NCBI GenBank assembly: GCA_038125995.1 | Contig: JAYPEX010000008.1 | Location: forward strand, 1-64,000 | Direction of reading: 5' to 3' | Source of the DNA: MAG-120531 sp038125995 | Lineage (GTDB): Bacteria > Bacteroidota > Bacteroidia > Flavobacteriales > Flavobacteriaceae | Length of the DNA stretch: 64,000 bases | In this document: positions 40,589 to 49,534 of the stretch, one piece after another | How positions within the stretch are numbered: position 1 is the first letter of the stretch | How the letters are laid out: each line of letters starts with the position of its first letter | Translations under genes and position numbers: made by a program | The notes under the pieces: model-generated | What the model was told of the DNA's origin: nothing | The model's input: only the letters and a program-made list of their open reading frames with translations | Databases searched by the model: none

Positions 40589-42991
40589 TTAATTAAAACA
40601 ATCCATTCCAATGGGTGAACCATCTGGAATTTGAAGTGTTTTAGGAAGCTCGAATTCGTATTTTCGATCAAAGAAATCAGCGATTCTCCTTTTCATTTCA
40701 GAGGAAACCAGATCATCACTCGATAACGATTTTGAAAGTTCTAAAAGAACATCAGAAGCAATTGCATTGACTTGAGGATATACAGAGTGATTGGATGAAA
40801 GTGCCATTATATGATCCAATAGTCGAAACGAAATAATTCTATTGACCTGGATTAAATAAGGATCCTGAACTGATCTTGAAGATCGATTAACAGTATAATT
40901 GATAAGCTCTTCAAGAACTTCTTCCAATCCCAATTGGTTTGGATCCAAGGCTTTTTGATGAATCAATCTTGAAGCACGTTCAGGGTTGAGTATATAACTA
41001 AAAGTAATGTCTACGGCAGTTTCAGCAGCAGAAAAAGGATCAAAACTCGAACCTGTTTTGGATTTAAATGATTCTCTTCCCCTAGGATATCCATAGGCTC
41101 TTGGAGGAAATAAGGATAGTTTTTCTTTTGGAACTGCAATCGTATTTGCGTCTATTGTTTTGAGCAAGCTCTTTAAAGCTTGACGTTGACGCTTGGCTGA
41201 AACCACTTCCATAACATCTTGATTGGAACCTTTTACTTGATAGTCAAAAACCATTCCACCAATTATTTTTGCAACTGCCTCCGTTTGATAACGGTGGTAT
41301 AAATAGAGTGGAACAAAAACATCTTCAAGAACTGACAATGGTTCTCCTGTTCGAATATTGTCTAAGCCAAAATTTTCGATCGCCTTTGCTCTGAGTGCTA
41401 ACATATCTTCCAACTCAGCGACAATATCTTTGCCATTATCCCATAAATGAGCATTGGCATGGGCACTAGAAGCAGGTCTAGCATCTTGATCGGTGATAAA
41501 CCACAAGCCATTAGATTTAGCATCCTCCAATAGTTTGTTGAGCTTCGTTTGGACTTTAGTTTCATCCATTCCAAAGTCACTGTAGGCATACGCCACTGAA
41601 ACTTTGTCCCATGCACCTATACCGATCTCATATGCCTTGCTGTAATCGATTTGATCACCCTCTAAAATTACCTGTGGATGTGGGTAATCCATCACCGATA
41701 TTTTTCCAGCTGCACTTGCTGCATAATTATGTAAGAACCCAAGAGTATGTCCTATTTCATGAGCAGATAATTGTCGAATTCGAGCTAGTGCCATATCCAA
41801 CATTTTTAGGTCATTATCATCTGCATCTGCAAATGGCTTGTTGGTAAGTGCCTGAGCGATCATAAAGTCTTGACGGATTCTCAAACTTCCCAAACTCACG
41901 TGTCCTTTAATAATTTCACCTGTTCTTGGATCTGCAACACTAGCTCCATAACTCCATCCTCTAGTAGAACGATGTACCCATTGAATGACGTTATAGCGAA
42001 CATCTAAAGGATCAGCATCATCTGGTAACATCTTTACCTGAAAAGCATCTTTGTATCCGATTGCTTCAAAGGCTTGATTCCACCAGCTACCACCTTCTAA
42101 AAGTGCAGATCGAACTGGTTCTGGAGTACCGTTGTCTAAGTAATATACAATCGGTTCTACAGCTTCACTTACAGCTGCATTTGGGTCTTTCTTCTCAAGT
42201 CGATGGCGCATTGTAAAACGCTTGAGAATGGGTTCTTGAACTGGTGAAGCATAATCCATATAATCATATGAATATGAACCTGATCTTGGATCAAAAACTC
42301 TCATCTTAAAATTATTATCTGGTAATTCAATAAATGAATGGTGTGTTGCAACGGTAACTATATTACTATTGGGACTTACCGAACGAATATAATTTCCTTT
42401 TGCATCACCACTAAAAGTCAGCATTACATCAATTTCAGTATTTTTTGGAAAGGATCGAGTTCGATCTAAATTAATTGCAGATTTGGAGAGATCCAATTTA
42501 TAAGATCCCTGATTCATTCTCGCTAAGCGATTGGAGACTCCGTGAGAATCCCTTTTGATAAATGAACTAATATCAATGAGATATGAACCTGATTTCTGAT
42601 CCAATATGTCAAAACCAAATAAGACTGATTTTGCAAATGCCTGTTCCACTGATGCCTTTTCCAATGGGTTGTCGGTAATAGCTGTAAAGTATAGATTTGG
42701 CTGAATCATAAAGAGTTTGTTTCCCATTTTCTTAAATGAAACCACTTGTTCATTTCCCAATTGACCGCGATCTAAACCAATATCATTGGATCCAATACCA
42801 CTACTAAGCGCATTGACATACAGAAATTCTTTGTCTAATTGATCAACCTTCATCAACATTTTATCTGATGATTCATCGTAATAGATTTCAAACAATCCCT
42901 CCAATTTTAAAAATTCTTTGGTCTTTTCAAACGTTTGTGACTGTAGCCAGAAACTAGTTGTAATAAATAAGAAGCTTAAAAAGTTTTTCAT
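40589..42991 (-). CDS. Secreted zinc metalloprotease, DUF5117/DUF5118 type
   Basis: 800 residues with a signal peptide ending near WLQSQ (about 19). The zinc motif HEIGHTLGFLHN (about residues 412-423; HExGHxxGxxH) is the metzincin-like signature, followed by SVMDYPHP as a Met-turn-like segment. Domains: N-terminal DUF5118/5117-like regions and the C-terminal protease domain. Probably periplasmic or outer membrane-associated, digesting extracellular protein. First gene of the left-running unit with ltaE and ptrB. Confidence 0.87.
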   Translation of the reverse strand: MKNFLSFLFITTSFWLQSQTFEKTKEFLKLEGLFEIYYDESSDKMLMKVDQLDKEFLYVNALSSGIGSNDIGLDRGQLGNEQVVSFKKMGNKLFMIQPNLYFTAITDNPLEKASVEQAFAKSVLFGFDILDQKSGSYLIDISSFIKRDSHGVSNRLARMNQGSYKLDLSKSAINLDRTRSFPKNTEIDVMLTFSGDAKGNYIRSVSPNSNIVTVATHHSFIELPDNNFKMRVFDPRSGSYSYDYMDYASPVQEPILKRFTMRHRLEKKDPNAAVSEAVEPIVYYLDNGTPEPVRSALLEGGSWWNQAFEAIGYKDAFQVKMLPDDADPLDVRYNVIQWVHRSTRGWSYGASVADPRTGEIIKGHVSLGSLRIRQDFMIAQALTNKPFADADDNDLKMLDMALARIRQLSAHEIGHTLGFLHNYAASAAGKISVMDYPHPQVILEGDQIDYSKAYEIGIGAWDKVSVAYAYSDFGMDETKVQTKLNKLLEDAKSNGLWFITDQDARPASSAHANAHLWDNGKDIVAELEDMLALRAKAIENFGLDNIRTGEPLSVLEDVFVPLYLYHRYQTEAVAKIIGGMVFDYQVKGSNQDVMEVVSAKRQRQALKSLLKTIDANTIAVPKEKLSLFPPRAYGYPRGRESFKSKTGSSFDPFSAAETAVDITFSYILNPERASRLIHQKALDPNQLGLEEVLEELINYTVNRSSRSVQDPYLIQVNRIISFRLLDHIMALSSNHSVYPQVNAIASDVLLELSKSLSSDDLVSSEMKRRIADFFDRKYEFELPKTLQIPDGSPIGMDCFN

Positions 42992-43028
42992 AAAGTGCGT
43001 TTTAATCTATTAAATTTATAAAAATTGA

Positions 43029-43058
43029 TTGTACAACCAAGCATTAATCCTATTTTTG
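43029..43058 (+). promoter_or_regulatory. Full-consensus promoter of prfB
   Basis: TTG 43029-43031, exactly 19 nt, TATTTTTG 43051-43058. Predicted transcription start about 43063, about 12 nt before the ATG at 43075. Confidence 0.8.
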
Positions 43059-43074
43059 CCCAAACTCTTATCAA

Positions 43075-44173
43075 ATGAAAACACAAGATCAAATACAAGA
43101 TCTCAGAGATCGCCTGGCTGCGTTAAGGAGGTATCTTTGACATCGATCAAAAAAACATAGAACTACAAAACGAGGAGGAAAAATCCTTTGCACCCGACTT
43201 CTGGGACAATCCTATGGATGCTCAAAAGCAAATGAAGTTGATCCAATCGATTAAAAGCTGGATTGAGGACTTTGACAGAGCAACAGAAGCTGTCAGTGAA
43301 TTGGAACTAGCCTATGAATTCTTCAAAGAGGGAGAATTCAGTGAAGAAGAACTAGATCAGAACTACCAAAACACTCAGGAACTTATCGAGTCATTAGAGT
43401 TTAAAAACATGCTCTCTGAAGAAGCGGATAGTTTTGATGCTGTCCTACAAATTACTGCAGGTGCTGGAGGAACTGAAAGCTGTGACTGGGCATCAATGTT
43501 GATGCGTATGTACCTGATGTGGGCTAGCAAACACAATTATAAGGTAAAGGAACTCAATCTTCAAGATGGAGATGTCGCTGGAATTAAAACTGTGAGTTTG
43601 GCCATCGAAGGAGAATTTGCTTTTGGTTGGCTCAAAGGTGAAAATGGAGTTCATCGATTGGTCCGCATATCTCCATTTGATTCTAACGCTAAAAGACACA
43701 CCTCTTTTGCATCCGTGTACGTATACCCCATGATTGACGACAGTATTGAAATTGAAATCAATCCATCAGATATCTCATGGGCTTTTGCTAGATCCAGTGG
43801 AGCTGGAGGTCAAAATGTCAACAAAGTTGAAACCAAAGCTATTCTAACGCACCACCCTACTGGAATTGTCATTCAGAATTCTGAAACTAGATCTCAATTA
43901 GACAACAGAGAAAATGCGATGAAAATGCTCAAATCGCAGCTCTATGAAATAGAACTTCGAAAAAGAAGAGAAGCACAATCTGAAATTGAAGCCTCTAAAA
44001 TGAAAATCGAATGGGGTTCTCAAATCAGAAACTACGTCATGCATCCCTACAAATTAGTTAAAGATGTGAGAACCAGTACTGAAACTGGAAATGTTGATGC
44101 TATTATGAATGGCGATATCGACGAATTTTTAAAGTCTTACCTCATGCTTATGGGGCAAAAAGAAACAAATTAA
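43075..44173 (+). CDS. prfB: Peptide chain release factor 2, made by programmed +1 frameshift
   Basis: Releases completed chains at UGA and UAA. Translation starts at ATG 43075, reads 21 codons to the in-frame TGA at 43138, and shifts +1 to GAC at 43139; the product has 365 residues. GGQ is at residues 244-246 (AGGQNVNK) and the RF2-specific SPF tripeptide is in RISPFD (around residue 200). The site AGGAGG-TAT-CTT-TGA-C is the classical autoregulatory device: low RF2 favours the shift. A gene call from the internal ATG at 43214 would lose the first 46 residues. arsC-like gene follows by 9 nt. Confidence 0.95.
43126..43141 (+). other. prfB programmed +1 frameshift site
   Basis: AGGAGG (internal SD-like, 43126-43131), then TAT, CTT, TGA, C: the ribosome slips from CTT to TTT at 43136 over the stop TGA. 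The canonical spacing of three bases between the SD-like sequence and CTT is kept. Confidence 0.93.
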
Positions 44174-44182
44174 CACCCTATT

Positions 44183-44524
44183 ATGATTACTATTTATCAC
44201 AATCCAAGATGCACTAAATCTAGACAAGGAGTTGCATACTTAAACGACTTGGGTATGGATTTTGAAACAGTTTTATATCTAGTCAACCCCATTGACACAG
44301 AAACTCTTAAAATCCTTTTAAAGAAATTGAATTACACTCCTATTGAATTGGTTCGTAAAAATGAGGCGATATGGAAAGAACAATTTAAAGGTAAACAGCT
44401 CAGCGATGAACAAATCATCGAAGCGATGATTGAATTTCCTAAACTTATGGAGCGTCCTATTATTGTCAAGGACTCCAAAGCAGTGATCGGAAGACCTACT
44501 GAGACAATCGATAAATTATTTTAA
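44183..44524 (+). CDS. arsC: ArsC/Spx-like arsenate reductase-family protein
   Basis: 113 residues, thioredoxin fold of the ArsC type. Active-site region MITIYHNPRCTKSRQG with a single catalytic cysteine (Cys10) and the later RPIIVKDSKAVIGRP that carries the substrate-binding arginines. Arsenate reduction with glutaredoxin or a Spx-like thiol role are both possible; no other ars gene is near, so a general thiol function is as likely as arsenic resistance. 9 nt after prfB, probably one unit. Confidence 0.82.
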   Translation: MITIYHNPRCTKSRQGVAYLNDLGMDFETVLYLVNPIDTETLKILLKKLNYTPIELVRKNEAIWKEQFKGKQLSDEQIIEAMIEFPKLMERPIIVKDSKAVIGRPTETIDKLF

Positions 44525-44585
44525 CAATTAATTAACAAGTCTATATTAAACCAAATACGATCAATATCATCTTAAAAATGTAGTT

Positions 44586-45098
44586 ATGAAAACAAATATT
44601 AAAATACTACTTGGACTTTTTGTCCTTATGATTTCAGCAGAAGCTATGGCTCAATATGGTTATGGAGGTTATGGCTACGGTAGAAGAGATATGTACGGAA
44701 GAAGAATGTCAGTGGTTCCTAGAACCATGACAGAGATGAATAGAGAACCTGAAAACCTCACTGCTGAACAAATAGTTGAACAACAAATGCCTGCTTTTAA
44801 AGAAGCTTTAGGATTAACGGTGTTTGAAGAAGCTATTTTAAGTACTGTACTCACTAAATACGTTCAACAACGTATTGAATTACAAATATTAAAATTAGAT
44901 CCTCAAAAGATGAAAGAGCAATATCAGATCATCCAAGAGAATCAAGAAAAGGAATTGCAACAAAGCTTGCCTCCTGAAAAATTTGAAGCTTATATGGAGC
45001 TTCAAGAGGAAAATTTTAGAAACCTAGATAAAAAGGCTAAAGAAAATAATAAAGAAAACGGCAAAAAGAAAAATAAAAAAAAGAAAAACAAAGGCTAA
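44586..45098 (+). CDS. Secreted Gly/Tyr-rich protein with lysine-rich tail
   Basis: 170 residues. Signal peptide ends at about AEAMAQ (residue 22). Then comes a Gly/Tyr/Arg stretch (YGYGGYGYGRRDMYGRR), an alpha-helical core with LTAEQ and a long charged helix, and a C-terminal tail of alternating Lys/Asn (about 20 residues). The core resembles Spy/LTXXQ-type periplasmic chaperones in style, but that is a loose comparison. Sits 25 nt upstream of a TonB-dependent receptor, in the same direction, so it may assist it. Function unknown. Confidence 0.7.
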   Translation: MKTNIKILLGLFVLMISAEAMAQYGYGGYGYGRRDMYGRRMSVVPRTMTEMNREPENLTAEQIVEQQMPAFKEALGLTVFEEAILSTVLTKYVQQRIELQILKLDPQKMKEQYQIIQENQEKELQQSLPPEKFEAYMELQEENFRNLDKKAKENNKENGKKKNKKKKNKG

Positions 45099-45123
45099 CA
45101 AATATTATTAATTAAAATACAGA

Positions 45124-47655
45124 ATGAAAAAACACTTATCTTTATGGATTGCATTACTTATCGGATTTATAGGATTTGCGCAACCTTCGTCCTATCAAAC
45201 CTCTTCACAACGCACTATTACCATCAAGGGTAAGGTTTTAGAACAAGACACTGAGATTCCTCTCGAGTACGCTACATTGATTCTTCAATCAACTAATGAT
45301 ACCTCAAAAGTGTCTGGTGGAATCACTGATGAAAATGGTGCCTTTGAAATTGAAACTGCTCCTGGAGTATACAATATTATCATCGAATACATCTCATACA
45401 ATTCCTACAGAAATGAAAATGTTCAACTGAGAGCTAATATCGATCTTGGAACCATACACCTAAGTCCAAACCTCGAACAATTGAAGGAAGTTGAAGTCGT
45501 TGGAGAACGAACCACAGTTGAGTTACGTCTTGATAAGAAAATTTACAATGTCGGAAGTGATATGACTGTTAAAGGTGGATCCGTTACTGACGTTCTTGAC
45601 AATGTTCCTTCTGTAAGTGTGGATATCGAGGGAAATATTAGTCTTAGAGGTAACGAATCTGTACGTATTTTGATCAATGGAAAACCTGCAGCACTTTCTG
45701 GAATACCTACTGAGGCACTTAGACAATTACCAGGAGATGCTATTGAAAAAGTTGAAGTCATCACGAACCCATCAGCACGATATGATGCTGAAGGAACTGC
45801 GGGTATCCTAAACATCGTACTAAAACAATCAAAGACCATTGGGTTTAATGGATCTTTGACTGCTACAGTTGGTACTCCAACTAATTCAAGAGCAGGTGCT
45901 AACTTAAACTTGAGAATGAACAAGTTTAATTTCTTTACCAACACATCCGTTAACAAGGATGCAAGCCCTGGAAATTCAAACTATTTTCAACAGTATTTTG
46001 ACAATAATGGACAGACGACTTCTTATCAAGAAGAAAATCGAAAGACGATCCGAAACGGTCAAGGTATCAATGCCAATTTTGGAATTGAATACCTTATCGA
46101 CGACAAAACCTCACTGACTAACTCTTTCGTATATCGTAAGTCTGATGGAGAAAACACCGAGGATATCGCTTTTAAAAACTTCGACGGATCGCTTAACCCT
46201 ACTTTGGAACGCGACAGAAACTCTGTAGAGTCTGACAATAGAGAGTCCAAGCAATACGCGATGAACTTTATGAAGCGTTTTGACAAAGATGGTCATGAGC
46301 TCAAAATCGATTACCGCTACTCCATATCGGAAAACCCTGAAATTTTAACGATCGAAGAAGTTGTTCAAGGAACAACAACGGCTATACTTCCAACTGAACA
46401 ACAATTCAATATTGGAGATGACTCATCTCAGCTTATTCAATTTGACTATGTATTACCTATGGGTAAAGAAAATCAATCTCAATTTGAATTAGGGTACCGT
46501 GGAAACTTCCTTAATCAAACAACAGCTTATGATTTTGGACAAGTAAACAGCGGAGCTTTTGTATCTGATCCCAAATTAAAAAACACCTTAGAATACACTG
46601 AAAATATTCAAGCTGCCTACACACAGTTTGGAACAAAATTCAACAAACTAAGTGTTTTAACAGGTCTTCGAATGGAACATACCGATATCATCATTGACTT
46701 AGTTGAAACAAATGACTACACCAAAAAGAATTATTATTCTTGGTTTCCATCTGTATTTTTAGGACTTGACCTTAATGAAACCGATAAGCTGAACTTGAGT
46801 TATAGCAGAAGACTTAGAAGACCGAGAAGTTGGTTTATCAACCCCTTCCCATCGAGATCTTCGAATACCAACCTGTTTAAGGGAAACCCTGATTTAGATC
46901 CTACATTTACCAATTCGTTTGATTTGGGATACTTGAGTCGAATCAATAAGGTGATGTTATCTTCTTCCATCTATTACAACATATCCAATAAAGTGTTCAC
47001 CTTCGTGACTCAAGAAACGGGAGAAGTAGTGACCATTGTGAATCCAGATGATCCCTCAAATCCTGTCATCGTTCCTGTACAACTCAGACAACCCATCAAT
47101 TTAGCTGACGAAGAGCGAATTGGATTTGAATTAACTGCTTCTTATTCTCCTAAAAGAAATTGGAGATTCAGCTTGAACTTTAACTTATACGATCGTAAAA
47201 CCACCGGAAATTTCACCTACACCAACTACTTTGGAGAAGTCATTACTCAGAATTTTGATAATGAAAATTTAGAGTACTTCACGCGCTTCAGTGCTAAGTT
47301 ACTTCTTCCTGCTAAGATTGATTTTCAGTCTAATATTATGTACCGATCTCCCTCTAGAGATGCACAAGGTACATCTGAGGGAATGCTTTTTACAAATTTA
47401 GCACTTAGTAAGGACCTCTTTAAAGACAAATCCACCTTATCTCTGAATGTAAGAGATTTGTTTAACTCAGCGAAACGCGTCAGTGAAACTAGAACACTCA
47501 ATGTACTTACACAAAGTACTATGCAGTGGAGACAGCGTCAAATCAATATGACTTTTACCTACCGATTTAACCAAAATAAAAATCAAGGTAGAAGGCAACA
47601 AAACTTCCAGTCTCAAGATATGCAAGGGGAAGGAATGGAATTTCAAGGAGAATAA
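45124..47655 (+). CDS. TonB-dependent receptor-type outer-membrane beta-barrel protein
   Basis: 843 residues, signal peptide ending near FIGFAQ (about residue 20). A carboxypeptidase-like regulatory domain lies at about 32-110 (ITIKGKVLEQDTEIPLEYAT), the plug at about 130-230 (SVTDVLDNVPSVSVDIEGN, PSARYDAEGTAGILNIVL) and the beta-barrel thereafter. The last 28 residues are Gln-rich and not barrel-like. No SusD-like lipoprotein follows, so it is not a classical polysaccharide locus. Ligand unknown. Preceded by the Gly/Tyr-rich secreted protein gene. Confidence 0.87.
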   Translation: MKKHLSLWIALLIGFIGFAQPSSYQTSSQRTITIKGKVLEQDTEIPLEYATLILQSTNDTSKVSGGITDENGAFEIETAPGVYNIIIEYISYNSYRNENVQLRANIDLGTIHLSPNLEQLKEVEVVGERTTVELRLDKKIYNVGSDMTVKGGSVTDVLDNVPSVSVDIEGNISLRGNESVRILINGKPAALSGIPTEALRQLPGDAIEKVEVITNPSARYDAEGTAGILNIVLKQSKTIGFNGSLTATVGTPTNSRAGANLNLRMNKFNFFTNTSVNKDASPGNSNYFQQYFDNNGQTTSYQEENRKTIRNGQGINANFGIEYLIDDKTSLTNSFVYRKSDGENTEDIAFKNFDGSLNPTLERDRNSVESDNRESKQYAMNFMKRFDKDGHELKIDYRYSISENPEILTIEEVVQGTTTAILPTEQQFNIGDDSSQLIQFDYVLPMGKENQSQFELGYRGNFLNQTTAYDFGQVNSGAFVSDPKLKNTLEYTENIQAAYTQFGTKFNKLSVLTGLRMEHTDIIIDLVETNDYTKKNYYSWFPSVFLGLDLNETDKLNLSYSRRLRRPRSWFINPFPSRSSNTNLFKGNPDLDPTFTNSFDLGYLSRINKVMLSSSIYYNISNKVFTFVTQETGEVVTIVNPDDPSNPVIVPVQLRQPINLADEERIGFELTASYSPKRNWRFSLNFNLYDRKTTGNFTYTNYFGEVITQNFDNENLEYFTRFSAKLLLPAKIDFQSNIMYRSPSRDAQGTSEGMLFTNLALSKDLFKDKSTLSLNVRDLFNSAKRVSETRTLNVLTQSTMQWRQRQINMTFTYRFNQNKNQGRRQQNFQSQDMQGEGMEFQGE

Positions 47656-47672
47656 ATCGAGAAATCGATCCA

Positions 47673-47705
47673 CAAAAAAAGGGAGCAATTTGCTCCCCTT
47701 TTTAT
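47673..47705 (+). terminator. Terminator after the TonB-dependent receptor gene
   Basis: Stem GGGAGCA (47681-47687) / TGCTCCC (47691-47697) with an ATT loop, A-run before and CTTTTTATTTT after. Just downstream of the receptor and upstream of the convergent small gene. Confidence 0.87.
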
Positions 47706-47722
47706 TTTATATAATTAACGAA

Positions 47723-47890
47723 TTAAGGCTGTGCTTTTTTCGCAGCTTTCTTTTCTTTAAGACGTTCCACAATAGCTCCACTAATCCAGTAAGGAACTAC
47801 AAATGAAATTAAAAAAATCATCAACCAAAAACCAATGGTTACGATGGTTAAAAATGCTAAAAATCCTAAATATTGGTCAAATTCAAACAT
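47723..47890 (-). CDS. 55-residue membrane protein
   Basis: ATG at 47890 to TAA at 47723. MFEFDQYLGFLAFLTIVTIGFW... forms one or two transmembrane segments (about 8-34), followed by a basic tail (ERLKEKKAAKKAQP). A promoter of the form TTG-N21-TATATTTG lies directly upstream, which supports it as real. Function unknown. Convergent with the receptor gene across its terminator and divergent from fumC. Confidence 0.75.
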   Translation of the reverse strand: MFEFDQYLGFLAFLTIVTIGFWLMIFLISFVVPYWISGAIVERLKEKKAAKKAQP

Positions 47891-47910
47891 GCTAATTTCT
47901 TTTAATGCTA

Positions 47911-47942
47911 CAAATATAGTTTGATTTTACTTATTTGCACAA
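47911..47942 (-). promoter_or_regulatory. Promoter of the 55-residue gene
   Basis: Minus strand: TTG (47942-47940), 21 nt, then TATATTTG (47918-47911). Predicted leader about 16 nt. Confidence 0.65.
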
Positions 47943-47981
47943 ATGATTACTAAAAAAATAGATTTTTTTTTAACGATGAGC

Positions 47982-47989
47982 TACCTTTG
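47982..47989 (+). promoter_or_regulatory. Promoter -7 element of fumC
   Basis: TACCTTTG (TAnnTTTG) 28 nt before the ATG at 48017. No TTG at 17-23 nt upstream. Confidence 0.5.
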
Positions 47990-48016
47990 TTCGCATACTA
48001 ATCATTATTAAATATC

Positions 48017-49414
48017 ATGAGTTTTAGAATTGAAAAAGACACAATGGGAGAGGTTCAAGTGCCGGCTGATAAGTATTGGGGAGCACAGACCGAACGTTCT
48101 AGAAATAATTTTAAAATAGGTGCACCAGGCTCTATGCCAATGGATGTAGTATACGGCTTTGCTTACCTCAAAAAAGCAGCAGCCTATGCCAACTGTGAAT
48201 TAGGAGTATTAGAAAGCTCTAAAAGAGATTTAATTGCAAAAGTCTGCGATGAGATCTTAGAGGGCAAATTGGATGATCAATTTCCTTTAGTTATCTGGCA
48301 AACAGGATCAGGAACACAATCCAATATGAATGTAAATGAAGTCATTGCCAACAGAGCACATGAACTCGCTGGAAAAAAGATCGGAGAAGGAGAAAAGACT
48401 ATTCAGCCTAATGACGATGTCAACAAATCACAATCTTCCAACGACACCTTTCCGACAGGAATGCATATCGCTGCCTATGAAAAAATTGTCAACGTCACCC
48501 TTCCAGGAGTCAGACAACTCAGAGACACCTTAGATCAAAAAGCGAAAGCATTTAAGGATGTTGTAAAAATTGGACGAACCCATTTAATGGATGCCACTCC
48601 CCTAACCTTAGGTCAAGAATTCTCTGGTTATGTGGCACAGCTTAATCACGGAATTAATGCTGTTGAGAACACTCTTGCTCATTTAGCAGAACTCGCCCTT
48701 GGAGGAACTGCCGTTGGGACAGGATTAAATACTCCAAAGGGATACGATGTTCTTGTAGCCAAATATATCGCAGAGTTTACTGGATTGCCATTTGTAACAG
48801 CAAAGAATAAATTTGAAGCTTTAGCTGCTCACGATGCGCTTGTAGAAAGCCACGGAGCTTTAAAACAATTAGCTGTGTCATTGAATAAGATCGCAAACGA
48901 TATACGAATGATGGCTTCAGGACCACGTTCAGGTATTGGAGAGCTCATAATTCCAGCAAATGAACCAGGAAGTTCTATTATGCCTGGAAAAGTAAATCCA
49001 ACACAGGTTGAAGCAATGACAATGGTTTGTGCTCAAGTGATGGGTAACGATGTAGCAATTACCATTGGGGGAACACAAGGACACTACGAACTCAATGTTT
49101 TCAAACCACTGATGGCAGCTAATATTTTACAGTCAGCTCAGTTATTAGGTGATGCGTGCGTTAGTTTTGATGTGAACTGTGCTACTGGTATCGAACCAAA
49201 TCAAGCAGTGATTGACAGACTCTTAAAGAGCTCTTTAATGTTGGTAACAGCTCTCAATACTAAGATTGGTTATTATAAAGCTGCTGAAATTGCAAATGCA
49301 GCACACCAAAACGGAACAACGCTTAAAGAAGAAGCAGTACGACTTGGTTATGTCACTGAAGAAGAATACGACCAATGGGTAAAACCAGAAGATATGGTTG
49401 GAAGTCTTAAATAG
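48017..49414 (+). CDS. fumC: Class II fumarate hydratase
   Basis: 465 residues. Interconverts fumarate and malate in the TCA cycle; oxygen-stable, no Fe-S cluster. Signature GSSIMPGKVNPTQ (about residue 318) and the catalytic-site segments TGSGTQSNMNVNEV, NDDVNKSQSSND and KIGRTHLMDATPLTLGQEF are all present. Aspartase and argininosuccinate lyase are excluded by these segments. Own promoter, own terminator, hence a monocistronic unit. Confidence 0.96.
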   Translation: MSFRIEKDTMGEVQVPADKYWGAQTERSRNNFKIGAPGSMPMDVVYGFAYLKKAAAYANCELGVLESSKRDLIAKVCDEILEGKLDDQFPLVIWQTGSGTQSNMNVNEVIANRAHELAGKKIGEGEKTIQPNDDVNKSQSSNDTFPTGMHIAAYEKIVNVTLPGVRQLRDTLDQKAKAFKDVVKIGRTHLMDATPLTLGQEFSGYVAQLNHGINAVENTLAHLAELALGGTAVGTGLNTPKGYDVLVAKYIAEFTGLPFVTAKNKFEALAAHDALVESHGALKQLAVSLNKIANDIRMMASGPRSGIGELIIPANEPGSSIMPGKVNPTQVEAMTMVCAQVMGNDVAITIGGTQGHYELNVFKPLMAANILQSAQLLGDACVSFDVNCATGIEPNQAVIDRLLKSSLMLVTALNTKIGYYKAAEIANAAHQNGTTLKEEAVRLGYVTEEEYDQWVKPEDMVGSLK

Positions 49415-49440
49415 ACTTCATACAGATACCAAAATAAATG

Positions 49441-49466
49441 AGGCTCCTTAGGGAGCCTTTTTTTTT
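49441..49466 (+). terminator. Terminator after fumC
   Basis: Stem AGGCTCC (49441-49447) / GGAGCCT (49452-49458), TTAG loop, then a run of Ts. Confidence 0.9.
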
Positions 49467-49486
49467 GCTTTTGCATAATTGGTTCA

Positions 49487-49515
49487 ACAAAAAAAGGCTC
49501 CATTATGGAGCCTTT
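49487..49515 (-). terminator. Terminator after the coiled-coil membrane protein gene
   Basis: Stem AAAGGCTCC (49493-49501) / GGAGCCTTT (49507-49515) with an ATTAT loop; T-run on the minus strand. Its core stem is identical to that of the fumC terminator 35 nt away. Confidence 0.88.
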
Positions 49516-49534
49516 AATATTGTATTGTGGTAGA

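Noticed and set aside
43075..43213. prfB as a pseudogene because of the in-frame TGA
   Set aside because: The TGA sits in the exact programmed frameshift context of RF2, and both halves are intact.
44183..44524. ArsC as part of an arsenic-resistance operon
   Set aside because: No arsR, arsB or acr3 gene next to it; the neighbour is prfB, so the arsenic link is uncertain.
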